A stretch of 64,000 bases of DNA from Roseibium suaedae (GTDB taxonomy: Bacteria; Pseudomonadota; Alphaproteobacteria; Rhizobiales; Stappiaceae): contig NZ_FRBW01000006.1 of NCBI RefSeq assembly GCF_900142725.1, positions 62,001 to 126,000 on the forward strand, in the 5' to 3' direction. The notes under the pieces are model-generated. The model was given only the letters and a program-made list of their open reading frames with translations. It did no database searches and was not told the origin of the DNA. Below are positions 18,319 to 25,840 of the stretch, piece after piece. A program made the translations under genes and the position numbers. Positions within the stretch are counted from its first letter, which is position 1. Each line of letters starts with the position of its first letter.

Positions 18319-19848
18319 ATGATGCGCCGGTTTTTCGCCAGTTTGCCTGCCCGTTGTTTCGCGCGAAAGGCCGCTGTTCTGGCGGCAGCTTCGTCCACGG
18401 CTGAAGGGAAGCAGGTTGCTGCCCCCCTTCTCAGCCTTGTGTGCCACAAACCCGCAGACCTGCCGGATGGTGCCGCGGAGATTGCGGGTGTGGAGTGCCT
18501 TGAGGCTTCGGAAGATTGGCGGCAGGCCGCAGAAGCGGCAAGTGGACGCTTCATAGCCTTTCTGCCGGAACAGGACCGGCTGTGTGCGGGGGCGCTGAAG
18601 AGCCTGGTGCAGGTGCTTGCAGGGCCTGCCCAGGACGCAGGGCTGCTGTATGGCGATGCGCTGCTGGCTGGCCCGGACGATGAAAGCCTGAAACCGGTGT
18701 TGAAGCCCGCCTTTGACCCTGCCCTCTTCCGCGAGATCGATTATCTGAGCCCCTTTGCGGTGTTCCGGCGCGACAGGCTGCTCGCTGTTGCACCTGCTCT
18801 CCCCTCCCCCGCTCTCCCTCTTGCCTCCCGGCCTGGCGCGGAGGCCGTCGAGCGGGTTCTGGAGGGGCTGGCAGAAGAAGACATTCTTCACCTGCCCTAT
18901 CCGCTGGTTCGGACCGCTGTTGCGCCCCAGCGCCGCCGTGAGACCCGCAATGTGCCCGCAGAACGGGCGGCCTGGCCGCCGGTAAATGTGGTCATTCCCA
19001 GCCGTAACGGCTTTGAGCTGACCTCCCAGGTGCTGCGCGGGCTGCTTGATGAGACGGATTATCCGGATCTGAAGGTGTTCATCCAGGACAATGGCTCGGA
19101 TGATGCCCGTGTGCTGGCGCTTTATGAGGAGACCCGGCGCCGGTTCCCGAATTTCTCCTATGAGATCATCGAAGAGCCCTTCAACTTCTCGCGCTCCGTC
19201 AACCGGGGCCTTGCCAAGGTCAGCTCAGGTCACGTGCTTCTTCTGAACAATGATGTGGAGGTGACGGACGCCGGCTGGCTCAAGGAAATGGTCTCCTGCC
19301 TGGAACTTCCAAGAGCCGGGATCGTGGGGGCAAAGCTGCTTTATCCGGATGGCCGCCTGCAGCATGCAGGTGTGATCGCGGGCATGAGTGGCCTCGCAAG
19401 TCATTGGTATTACAAATGTTATTCGGAAATTCCGGGTCATTTCGGCCGGCTCACCGCCCGCAATTCCCTGACCTGCGTCACCGGCGCGGTGATGCTGATC
19501 TCGGAAGAGTGCCTCGCCCGGCTCGGCCCCTGGGACGAAGAGAATTTCGCCGTTGCCTATAATGACGTGGACTATTGCCTCAGGGCTTATGAGGCCGGCA
19601 TCCGCACGGTCTGGACCCCCTACGCGGTGCTTTATCACCATGAATCCGTGACCCGCGGCAAGGACAGGAGCCGCAAGCGCAAGACGCAGTTTGCCGCGGA
19701 GAAGAAAGCTCTTCAGGGCCTTCATGGCACGAAAGACTTCGAGGATCCGGCCTTCAGTCCCTGGCTGTCGAAACGGTCCGGCCGGTTCCGGTTCCGCTGG
19801 CGCAGGTCCTTGCCTGCGGTGCGCAACTGGTGGCATCAGGCGCGCTGA
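18319..19848 (+). CDS. Family 2 glycosyltransferase with N-terminal extension
   Basis: About 509 residues from the chosen ATG. The same frame stays open far upstream, but that part is antisense to the GT4 gene and AT-rich, so starts before 18250 are rejected; 18250 is the alternative start. Residues about 230-480 hold a complete GT2 domain: VNVVIPSRNGFELTSQVLRG, VFIQDNGSDDARVLALYEE, VLLLNNDVEVTDAGWL and FAVAYNDVDYCLRA, then YHHESVTRGKD. The N-terminal 200 residues look like a degenerate second transferase lobe. This is the only plus-strand gene of the polysaccharide cluster, and its stop nearly abuts that of the convergent 19852-20889 gene. Confidence 0.8.
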   Translation: MMRRFFASLPARCFARKAAVLAAASSTAEGKQVAAPLLSLVCHKPADLPDGAAEIAGVECLEASEDWRQAAEAASGRFIAFLPEQDRLCAGALKSLVQVLAGPAQDAGLLYGDALLAGPDDESLKPVLKPAFDPALFREIDYLSPFAVFRRDRLLAVAPALPSPALPLASRPGAEAVERVLEGLAEEDILHLPYPLVRTAVAPQRRRETRNVPAERAAWPPVNVVIPSRNGFELTSQVLRGLLDETDYPDLKVFIQDNGSDDARVLALYEETRRRFPNFSYEIIEEPFNFSRSVNRGLAKVSSGHVLLLNNDVEVTDAGWLKEMVSCLELPRAGIVGAKLLYPDGRLQHAGVIAGMSGLASHWYYKCYSEIPGHFGRLTARNSLTCVTGAVMLISEECLARLGPWDEENFAVAYNDVDYCLRAYEAGIRTVWTPYAVLYHHESVTRGKDRSRKRKTQFAAEKKALQGLHGTKDFEDPAFSPWLSKRSGRFRFRWRRSLPAVRNWWHQAR

Positions 19849-19851
19849 CGC

Positions 19852-20889
19852 CTAGCCGTTCGGCACCAGACGGTCCCACAGGTTTGCCAGCTGGTCGTGA
19901 CTGCCGGTCGCAAGGCTGCCGGCAATCCCCTGCCCTGCCATGTCCCGCGTCCGCTCCATGTCGGCGGCAAGGCCCAGGATGGCCTCCTGCCAGGCCTCCG
20001 GCGTGTGCGGAAGGATCAGCCCGTTCTGCCCGTCCTTTACGCAAGCCTCGAAGGGCTCGGTCGCGGTGTAAAGACCTGCTGCCCCCACAAGGGCATGCTG
20101 ATGGAATTTCAGGTTCGAGCGGCCATTGTTGACCGGGTTCACCTGATAGGGGGCAAGCGCAATGTGGAACCGCTGGCGGGAAAGCCATTTCTGGAACGGC
20201 GCGAAGAACATGTCGCCGTGATGGGTGACCTGCGGCCCGTCCGGCAAAAGCTCCCCTCCCCTCTTGCCCTGCAGCGTGGTGAGGTGAAGTTTCGGGTTGG
20301 CCTTCAGGGCAGCCGAGATACCCGGCGCGATGCGGCCGAAATCCACGCCATGGGTGCTGGTGCCCAGAAAGACGATGCGGATCTGGCGGTCATCATTGAA
20401 ATGGCTGAGATCTTCGCCCGGAAACAGATGGGCGGGCGGCAGATAGGTGCCAGGCAATTCCGCCATGCGGGCTAGGATCTGGGGACTTGGGGCGATCACC
20501 TCCTGCAGCAGGGGGCGCAGCTGCGCATAGTGCCGGTCCAGGAAATGCTGCAGCCGGGCCCGGTAGTCGGGCTTCAGCTTCTGGTCTTCCAGCATGGCCC
20601 AGAGATCATCATCGAGCAGATAGGCGATCCGTGTTCCGGGCTGGCGCGCTGCCTTCTGCAGGAGCTTCAGATCCGGGTCAGAGGTATAGCGCACGGCGAT
20701 GATCAGACGCCCCTTCCCGTCCCGGCGGGACAGCACCAGGCAATGCTGGCCGAAGCGGCGGATCGTCAGCCCGCGTGCGCTCAGGGCCTCTCCCAGGATC
20801 TCGATATAGTGATAGCGGGTCGGAAAGGCCGACTTCGGCCGCCCCAAGGCATGATCATAGGCAGATCGCAGAAAGTCCCAGACCAGCAT
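19852..20889 (-). CDS. GT-B type glycosyltransferase-like protein
   Basis: 346 residues from the ATG at 20889; the frame extends upstream across a parS-like palindrome and loses coding character, so later initiation is preferred. TRYHYIEILGEALSARGL, IAYLLDDDLWAML, IRIVFLGTSTHGVDF and HIALAPYQVNPVNNGRSNLKF are arranged as in GT-B transferases. GRSNLKFHQHALVGAAGLYT occupies the donor-site region. It ends the polysaccharide cluster next to the partition region. Substrates unknown. Confidence 0.65.
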   Translation of the reverse strand: MLVWDFLRSAYDHALGRPKSAFPTRYHYIEILGEALSARGLTIRRFGQHCLVLSRRDGKGRLIIAVRYTSDPDLKLLQKAARQPGTRIAYLLDDDLWAMLEDQKLKPDYRARLQHFLDRHYAQLRPLLQEVIAPSPQILARMAELPGTYLPPAHLFPGEDLSHFNDDRQIRIVFLGTSTHGVDFGRIAPGISAALKANPKLHLTTLQGKRGGELLPDGPQVTHHGDMFFAPFQKWLSRQRFHIALAPYQVNPVNNGRSNLKFHQHALVGAAGLYTATEPFEACVKDGQNGLILPHTPEAWQEAILGLAADMERTRDMAGQGIAGSLATGSHDQLANLWDRLVPNG

Positions 20890-20972
20890 GTGTCCCCGGC
20901 AGCATCCGTTTCGCTTCCATGGACTTAGCGGGCTGGCGGAAAAGGCGCAAGCATCCCCTCCCCCTGGCAAGT

Positions 20973-20988
20973 GTTGACAGCTGTCAAC
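20973..20988. promoter_or_regulatory. parS: parS-like palindrome 1
   Basis: GTTGACAGCTGTCAAC, a perfect 16-bp palindrome matching the known repABC parS pattern GTTNNNNGCNNNNAAC. This copy overlaps the last codons of the hepT-like gene. It is the most distal of five copies, about 2.1 kb upstream of repA. Confidence 0.85.
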
Positions 20989-21352
20989 TGCTCTTCCCGC
21001 CCGATGGCAGCAGCGCCTCGCGAATGCAGGCTTCCAGCACGTCAAGCTCGCCATTCTCCAGAATGCGCCAGACGAGGTCCGCATCAACCCGGAAGTATTC
21101 ATGTGCGAGCAGATTCCGGAGACCGGCAATTGCCTGCCACGAGATACCCGGATGCTGGTTTGTGACTGTGCCGGGAAGTCCTTTGACGGCTTCCCCGATC
21201 ACGAGCAGGGATGCCAGAACGGCCCAATAGGTCTTCCGGTCTTTGACCGGAGCTTCCAGAAAGCTAGGCCTGTCCATGCCTTCCGTGAAGGCGCGGATGT
21301 CCTCAATTGCCTCCAGTATGTCATTCAGTCTGCCGGTGGTGCTGCGCGGCAT
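20984..21352 (-). CDS. hepT: HepT-like HEPN-domain RNase toxin
   Basis: 122 residues, all helical by composition. LRNLLAHEYFRVD contains the R-x4-H-x-Y signature of HEPN RNases; the tyrosine is the residue AMPylated by MntA partners in characterised pairs. The start follows directly on the stop of the upstream mntA-like gene (21353), so the two form one operon. The toxin would cleave RNA when unmodified. Its 3' end overlaps parS copy 1. Position among the partition sites suggests a replicon-maintenance role (inference). Confidence 0.85.
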   Translation of the reverse strand: MPRSTTGRLNDILEAIEDIRAFTEGMDRPSFLEAPVKDRKTYWAVLASLLVIGEAVKGLPGTVTNQHPGISWQAIAGLRNLLAHEYFRVDADLVWRILENGELDVLEACIREALLPSGGKSS

Positions 21353-21808
21353 TCAGAACACCGAAATCATGTCAGCTTCAGCGGTCTCACGAACATGGGG
21401 CTTCAAACTGGCGAACGGAACCAGGTCAATTTCTGTAGTTTGGCCAAGGGCTTGAGCTATTTTTTGCGTCAATCTCCCGAGATCGATCAGGGACAGACTG
21501 GCTTTGGGGGAAGGCATATAGGCCAGATCAACGTCACTGTCGGGCCGGGCCTCGCCGCGGGCAACGGACCCGAAGAGATAGAGGTGCGCAATGCCTGCTG
21601 CTTCCAGGTCTGGGCGGAGGTTGCGTAAAGCCTTGATGGCTTCGGTCGCCGTGACGGCTGGCCGGTCTTCGCGGGCGACATACTCCTCGATAATTTCGTT
21701 CAGGAGCTCTTGAACTTTTGCGCCTTTGCGGGCCGCCAGTGATTTGAACCGGTTTCTCAGTTGTGCGGGAACCCGCGCCGACAGATAGGCGGTGGTCTGC
21801 TCGCTCAT
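21353..21808 (-). CDS. mntA: MntA-like nucleotidyltransferase antitoxin with RHH-like N-terminus
   Basis: 151 residues from ATG 21808, chosen because GAGGCGAG lies just before it; upstream codons would run through an operator-like repeat. Residues about 5-48 (AYLSARVPAQLRNRF then LLNEIIEEYVA) look like a ribbon-helix-helix DNA-binding module. Residues about 75-151 are a minimal nucleotidyltransferase domain with GSVARGEARPDSDVDL, which fits the G-S-x10-D-x-D active-site pattern. It should AMPylate and silence the HepT-like toxin. The added DNA-binding module is unusual, since characterised MntA proteins are mostly the nucleotidyltransferase domain alone, and suggests autorepression by the antitoxin itself. 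Confidence 0.8.
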   Translation of the reverse strand: MSEQTTAYLSARVPAQLRNRFKSLAARKGAKVQELLNEIIEEYVAREDRPAVTATEAIKALRNLRPDLEAAGIAHLYLFGSVARGEARPDSDVDLAYMPSPKASLSLIDLGRLTQKIAQALGQTTEIDLVPFASLKPHVRETAEADMISVF

Positions 21809-21826
21809 GGATCTCGCCTCGTAAAT

Positions 21827-21844
21827 TTGTGCACAACTGCACAA
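21827..21844. promoter_or_regulatory. Operator-like repeat upstream of mntA/hepT
   Basis: TTGTGCACAA, a perfect 10-bp palindrome, is followed directly by CTGCACAA, a second half-site. It starts 18 bp before the mntA start codon, where an RHH repressor would be expected to bind. Function is inferred. Confidence 0.45.
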
Positions 21845-21910
21845 TACCAGTTCTTTGGGAGAGCGCCTAAGGGATTTTGTGTCCTCACCCCTCCCCTCCT
21901 CCTTTCAAGC

Positions 21911-21926
21911 GTTGACAGCTGTCAAC
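21911..21926. promoter_or_regulatory. parS: parS-like palindrome 2
   Basis: GTTGACAGCTGTCAAC, identical to copies 1, 3 and 4, in the non-coding gap between the mntA/hepT operon and the plus-strand small gene at 21965. Confidence 0.88.
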
Positions 21927-21964
21927 GTGAGGCGGACCATCGGGCGTGATTGGGGGCAACGAGC

Positions 21965-22258
21965 ATGACACGATCCTTTCAGGCCTTTGAGCTGCGCCGG
22001 CAGAGTGACGATCTGGTGTACCGGTTTGACCGCATGGCCGGGCCGGAAGGCCGGATTGGCTACAGGCGGCAGGATGCGGATCTCTGGATCACCTTCCGTC
22101 CCGGGCTTGGCTGGGTGGCCTGGGACGAGGAGGAGGGTTGCATGGGCCGCCCCTGGAACGTCCTGCCCGACCAGCAGACCGATCATCCTCCCGCCGGCAT
22201 CTGGGTCAGCCGCAAGGGGGAAAAGAGCTATGTCTATGATCTGGTCTATGTGGGGTGA
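21965..22258 (+). CDS. Small hypothetical protein
   Basis: 97 residues starting at an ATG preceded by GGGGGCAACGAGC. Rich in Trp, Gly and Asp (LGWVAWDEEEG, GIWVSRKGEKSYVYDLVYVG), with no signal peptide or membrane segment. The regular alternation of aromatic and charged residues suggests a small beta protein. The frame has good third-position GC bias. It lies between parS copies 2 and 3. Not recognised; may be a replicon-specific gene. Confidence 0.55.
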   Translation: MTRSFQAFELRRQSDDLVYRFDRMAGPEGRIGYRRQDADLWITFRPGLGWVAWDEEEGCMGRPWNVLPDQQTDHPPAGIWVSRKGEKSYVYDLVYVG

Positions 22259-22370
22259 GCTACCTCGTCTGACGTGACGCTCGTGATTGTTCATGCGGAA
22301 GCAGCGCTGGTTCCGCGGCTTCCTCCAAACCAGCGTCTCATGCGTTCTGTCCCATAACCTATTGGTTCAA

Positions 22371-22533
22371 GTGGCCCATCCTTCGAGACGGGTCTACGAC
22401 CCTCCTCAGGATGAGGTGTCAGTGGGAGTGATTAAATAGGACTTCAAGACACGGTTTGGTTTGCCCGGGCGCCTGCAGTTCGCACGTCCTCATCCTGAGG
22501 AGCTGCGAAGCTGCGTCTCGAAGGATGGGCCAC
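22371..22533. repeat. Paired inverted REP-like element
   Basis: Two roughly 48-bp arms (22371-22420 and 22487-22533) are inverted copies of each other. One begins GTGGCCCATCCTTCGAGACG and the other ends TCTCGAAGGATGGGCCAC; both contain a CCTCATCCTGAGG core. This is a widely dispersed alphaproteobacterial extragenic repeat type. The pair could fold into a long hairpin in the gap upstream of repA. Confidence 0.8.
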
Positions 22534-23088
22534 TTGCGTCTTGTCGAATTCGCTATTTCCTATGGGCTTGTTCCACTCCCTGTCCTCATAAAGGGAACAC
22601 ATGGACTGATCCAGTTGCCCTGTTCATCGATATGGGTCCTCCCACTGTTACCCTGTCTGAGCCGCTCTTCTCGCTGCCGCTGCACAAACCCTAATCCACA
22701 TTAACCCTAAAATGCTTGACCCGACTCGAGTTCTCTGGAGTAATTTACGGAAAGAGGCCGGTACAGGCCCCATGATCCGTAACCGGGGAAAGGGGCCGTT
22801 GGCAGCAGAGAAGAGCGTTGATCGGCTTGCCGCCACTTGCGAATCCGTGCAGTGAACGGAGACACGCAGGTTTGGCGGCATTCGGCCACGCACGGCAAGG
22901 GACCTTGCCCTCTGATTTTGGCCTCGGGTTCTGCCGTTGGTCCGGTCCGTTGACAGCTGTCAACGCCCGGGCTGCCAAAGCTGAGCATGGCAGAGCGGAC
23001 CGGCAAGGGAATTGGGCAAGAGCGCCTTGGTACGACCGGCAGGATGTGGCCGGGCAGGCGGCAGAAGCCGCAGAAGGATGGTGATGTG
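22534..23088 (+). promoter_or_regulatory. repA leader region
   Basis: No gene is supported. It holds a candidate promoter (TTGACC at 22716-22721 with TAATTT at 22741-22746, long spacer) and parS copy 3 at 22949-22964. The repABC family autoregulates from this position through RepA and RepB, so the partition operator is expected here. Confidence 0.45.
22949..22964. promoter_or_regulatory. parS: parS-like palindrome 3
   Basis: GTTGACAGCTGTCAAC, about 125 bp upstream of the repA start. The palindrome contains the consensus -35 hexamer TTGACA on both strands, so RepB binding here could also affect transcription. Confidence 0.88.
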
Positions 23089-24303
23089 ATGGTGGCAGAC
23101 GAACAGATCGCGCGGGATGCGGAGGTGCTGTCGGCGCAGCTCGGCGAAATGCGTATGCGGCTGTTCCCGCCTTCCAGCCGCAAGATCATGCGTTCCTTCA
23201 CCTCCGGCGAAGCGGCCAAGCTGATCGGCGTCTCCGACGGCTACCTGCGCCAGCTGTCCCTGTCCGAGGAAGGCCCCTCGCCTGCCACGGATGAACGCGG
23301 CCGCCGGGTCTATACCCTGTCCGACATCAACGCCCTGCGCGTTTTCCTCGCCTCCCAGCACGAGCCGGGCAGCGCGAAGGCCCGCGCCTATGTGCGCCAC
23401 CGGGATCCGGCGCTTGGCGAACATTGCCAGGTGATCGCGGTCACCAATTTCAAGGGCGGCAGCGGCAAGACCACCACGTCCACCCATCTGGCGCAGTATC
23501 TGGCCATGCAGGGCTACCGCACCCTGGCGGTGGACCTTGACCCGCAGGCCTCCCTCTCCTCCCTGCTCGGCTATCAGCCGGAGCTGGATCTGACCGGCAA
23601 CGACACGATCTATGGCGCGATCCGTTATGACGAACAGCGGGTGCCGCTGAAGAATGTCATCCGCGAGACCTATGTGGACGGCCTGGATCTGGTTCCGGGC
23701 AATCTGGAGCTCCAGGAATTCGAGCACACCACGCCCCAGCATCTGGCCACCCGCCACGGGGAAGAGGTGCCGAGCGAATTGTTCTTTGCCCGGGTGCAGA
23801 GCGCGCTGATGTCGGTGGAAGCCGACTATGACGTGATCGTGCTCGATTGCCCTCCGCAACTTGGCTATCTGACCCTCGGCGCCCTGTGCGCCGCGACCTC
23901 GGTTCTGGTCACCGTCCACCCGCAGATGCTGGACGTGGCCTCCATGAGCCAGTTCCTGTTCATGACCTCGGATCTTCTGTCCGTGGTGCGTGAGGCCGGC
24001 GGCACGCTGAATTTCGATTTCCTGCGCTATCTCATCACCCGCTACGAGCCCCAGGACGGGCCGCAGACCCAGATCTCCGGCTTCCTGCGCGCCCAGTTCG
24101 GCGACCGGGTGCTGACCGCGCCGATGGTGAAATCGACCGCCATTTCCGATGCTGGCCTCACCAAGCAGACCCTTTATGAAGTGGGCCGTGAAAACTTCAC
24201 GAGAGCCACTTATGACCGGGCGATGGAGTCGTTGACAGCTGTCAACGCCGAGATCGAAGCTTTGATTTCCGCGGCCTGGGGCCGTGTGCCAAGGGGGAGC
24301 TGA
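23089..24303 (+). CDS. repA: Plasmid partition ATPase RepA (ParA family)
   Basis: 404 residues from ATG 23089, chosen because AGAAGG precedes it and the resulting N-terminus (VADEQIARDAEVLSAQL) matches the usual RepA start; the frame is open further upstream. Residues about 37-58 (FTSGEAAKLIGVSDGYLRQL) are the helix-turn-helix. FKGGSGKTTTSTHLAQYLA at about 121-139 is the deviant Walker A motif, and DLDPQASLSS with VIVLDCPPQLGYL are the other ATPase motifs. RepA drives segregation with RepB and parS and represses the rep operon. The extreme 3' end contains a parS-like palindrome within codons. Confidence 0.96.
   Translation: MVADEQIARDAEVLSAQLGEMRMRLFPPSSRKIMRSFTSGEAAKLIGVSDGYLRQLSLSEEGPSPATDERGRRVYTLSDINALRVFLASQHEPGSAKARAYVRHRDPALGEHCQVIAVTNFKGGSGKTTTSTHLAQYLAMQGYRTLAVDLDPQASLSSLLGYQPELDLTGNDTIYGAIRYDEQRVPLKNVIRETYVDGLDLVPGNLELQEFEHTTPQHLATRHGEEVPSELFFARVQSALMSVEADYDVIVLDCPPQLGYLTLGALCAATSVLVTVHPQMLDVASMSQFLFMTSDLLSVVREAGGTLNFDFLRYLITRYEPQDGPQTQISGFLRAQFGDRVLTAPMVKSTAISDAGLTKQTLYEVGRENFTRATYDRAMESLTAVNAEIEALISAAWGRVPRGS
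24231..24246. promoter_or_regulatory. parS: parS-like palindrome 4, inside repA
   Basis: GTTGACAGCTGTCAAC lies within the repA coding sequence, translated in frame as SLTAVNAE, 57 bp before the repA stop. Known repABC parS sites are usually intergenic or outside the operon. Confidence 0.85.
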
Positions 24304-24308
24304 GAACC

Positions 24309-24413
24309 ATGTCAGAAAACTTATCCCCCACCCCCATGACCTGGCGGATAATGGGCGCAAGCACGGCGGCTGACACTCTGGTCCGGCCGTCCTCGAGCGA
24401 GGTGACCCGATGA
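24309..24413 (+). CDS. 34-codon minigene between repA and repB (repD-like)
   Basis: A short frame begins ATGTCAGAAAAC, 5 bp after the repA stop. It has a strong ribosome site (GGGGGAG at 24294-24300) and ends in a TGA that overlaps the repB ATG as ATGA (24410-24413). The peptide begins MSENLSPTPM and ends SSEVTR. pTiR10 carries a comparable small gene, repD, between repA and repB. Its probable job is to couple translation of repB to repA. No sequence similarity to RepD is claimed. Confidence 0.55.
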   Translation: MSENLSPTPMTWRIMGASTAADTLVRPSSSEVTR

Positions 24414-25654
24414 GCAAGCGCAAGGACCGGCTGAAGGCCCTGTTCAATCCCGACCCGGCCCCGGAGGCTGCGGCTGCCGGCGTGCCGGAGACTGTTGCTC
24501 AGCCTGCGCCCGAGGTGAAGACGGCAAAGCCTGTTGAAGCCCGCAGCAGCGAAGCGGCCATCCCGCAGCAGAAGGGCAGGGACACTGTGGCCGATCCGGC
24601 CAATGTTGCGGCCGTTGCCAAGGCAGGGCAGGCGCCCGCCGTTTCATCTGCCCGTCCCGTGTCCGGCATGGCAACGGGAATGGCGGCGGGCATTGCTTCC
24701 GCAGCCAAGTCGCAGGCTGCGGCCGGTGCGCCTGCAGACACGGCGGCTCCCTCCGGGGCAGCGCCCTCCCGCAGCGCGTCGGGCGCGATCAAGGCCATGG
24801 GCCTCAGCCTTGGCCAGATGGCCCGCCGGGACGAGCCGGGGGAGCGCATCGTCGAGCTGGATCCGGAGAAGATCGAGCCGTCTCCGATTGCCGACCGTCT
24901 GACGGCCGAAAGCCTGCTGGATGACGGGTTCGAGGAGCTGAAGCAGAGCCTCAAGGACCATGGCCAGCAGGTGCCGGTTCTTGTCCGGCCGCATCCGGAC
25001 AGCGCCAAGCGGGCAGGGGGCTGGTATCAGACCGCCTATGGCCACCGCCGTGTACGCGCCGCCCGGGAACTGGGGCTGAAGATCCACGCACAGGTCAAGC
25101 CCCTGAGCGATGAGGATCTGGTTCTGGCCCAGGGCCAGGAAAACGCCGGCCGGAGGGATCTGTCCTTCATCGAGCGGGCTTTCTTTGCCCAGAACCTTCT
25201 GGACGCCGGTTTTGACCGCGCCATGGTGCGCGAGGCGCTTGGCATTCAGCGGTCGGAACTGACGCGGCTGGTGCAGGTGGCCAAATGGGTGCCCAAGCAC
25301 ATTGCCCTGGCCATTGGTCCTGCCCCCAAGGCGGGCCGTCCGCGCTGGCATGCGCTTGGCGACATGCTGCAGCTTGAGGTGGCGCGGGTGCTGGCGCAGG
25401 ACGAAATCCACTCCGACGCGTTCCGGGCCGCTGACAGCGACCGGCGGTTCCAGCGGCTTTATGACCGCCTTGCCCGCCGCCTGCAGCAGAAGGACAAGCC
25501 GCGGGTGATCAAGAACCGCAAGGGCGTGCCGCTTGCCGAGCTGAAGGGCCCGGTACTGACACTCGGCAAGGCGGTTCCCGAAGCCTTCTCCAGCTATCTG
25601 GCGGACCGTCTGCCGGGGCTGCTGGAAGAGTTTGAAAAGGATCAGACTGACTGA
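24410..25654 (+). CDS. repB: Plasmid partition protein RepB (ParB family)
   Basis: 414 residues, longer than the usual 320-350. It starts MSKRKDRLKALF as typical RepB, then residues about 15-122 are an Ala/Pro/Ser-rich linker. The ParB core follows: RIVELDPEKIEPSPIADRL, then GQQVPVLVRPHP, YGHRRVRAARELG (NTPase/clamp motif) and ENAGRRDLSFIERAFFAQ. A helix-turn-helix (MVREALGIQRSELTRLVQVA) binds parS. It loads on the five palindromes and recruits RepA. The long linker is the oddity. The start overlaps the minigene stop. Confidence 0.95.
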   Translation: MSKRKDRLKALFNPDPAPEAAAAGVPETVAQPAPEVKTAKPVEARSSEAAIPQQKGRDTVADPANVAAVAKAGQAPAVSSARPVSGMATGMAAGIASAAKSQAAAGAPADTAAPSGAAPSRSASGAIKAMGLSLGQMARRDEPGERIVELDPEKIEPSPIADRLTAESLLDDGFEELKQSLKDHGQQVPVLVRPHPDSAKRAGGWYQTAYGHRRVRAARELGLKIHAQVKPLSDEDLVLAQGQENAGRRDLSFIERAFFAQNLLDAGFDRAMVREALGIQRSELTRLVQVAKWVPKHIALAIGPAPKAGRPRWHALGDMLQLEVARVLAQDEIHSDAFRAADSDRRFQRLYDRLARRLQQKDKPRVIKNRKGVPLAELKGPVLTLGKAVPEAFSSYLADRLPGLLEEFEKDQTD

Positions 25655-25687
25655 GGCTCTGGCCTGGGCCGAGCGGCCCGGCAAGCC

Positions 25688-25703
25688 TTTGACAGCTGTC
25701 AAC
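25688..25703. promoter_or_regulatory. parS: parS-like palindrome 5 (one mismatch)
   Basis: TTTGACAGCTGTCAAC, the same palindrome with the first base changed from G to T, 33 bp downstream of the repB stop. It is the only non-identical copy and the most repC-proximal. Confidence 0.8.
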
Positions 25704-25784
25704 AGATCGGCAGGGGCGGGGGATCAGACCTTCCGTCCTTGCGGATGAACCGGAACGGACGAAACAGGAAAGGACCAAGGCAAC

Positions 25785-25834
25785 AAAAAAGGCCCCCAAA
25801 GCAGATCACTTCGGAAGCCCTCTTTGTATGTAGC
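25785..25834 (-). ncRNA. Counter-transcribed RNA (ctRNA/incA/RepE type)
   Basis: The repB-repC gap carries, on the minus strand, a promoter followed by about 50 nt that end in a strong terminator, exactly as in repABC plasmids whose ctRNA of roughly 50-60 nt represses repC. The terminator stem pairs 25789-25801 with 25809-25821 (13 bp with G-T wobbles, 7-nt loop) and is followed by a run of T on the RNA strand. By analogy it base-pairs with the repC leader to block RepC synthesis and sets copy number and incompatibility. Confidence 0.85.
25789..25821 (-). terminator. Intrinsic terminator of the ctRNA
   Basis: Arms AAGGCCCCCAAAG and CTTCGGAAGCCCT (plus strand), loop of 7, followed on the minus strand by six T at 25790-25785. 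The same hairpin in the sense mRNA could serve as the repC leader attenuator. Confidence 0.8.
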
Positions 25835-25840
25835 AATCTC

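Noticed and set aside
22371..22533. Paired inverted repeat as an attachment site or CRISPR fragment
   Set aside because: Only two inverted arms without spacer units, and the sequence matches a common dispersed extragenic repeat type.
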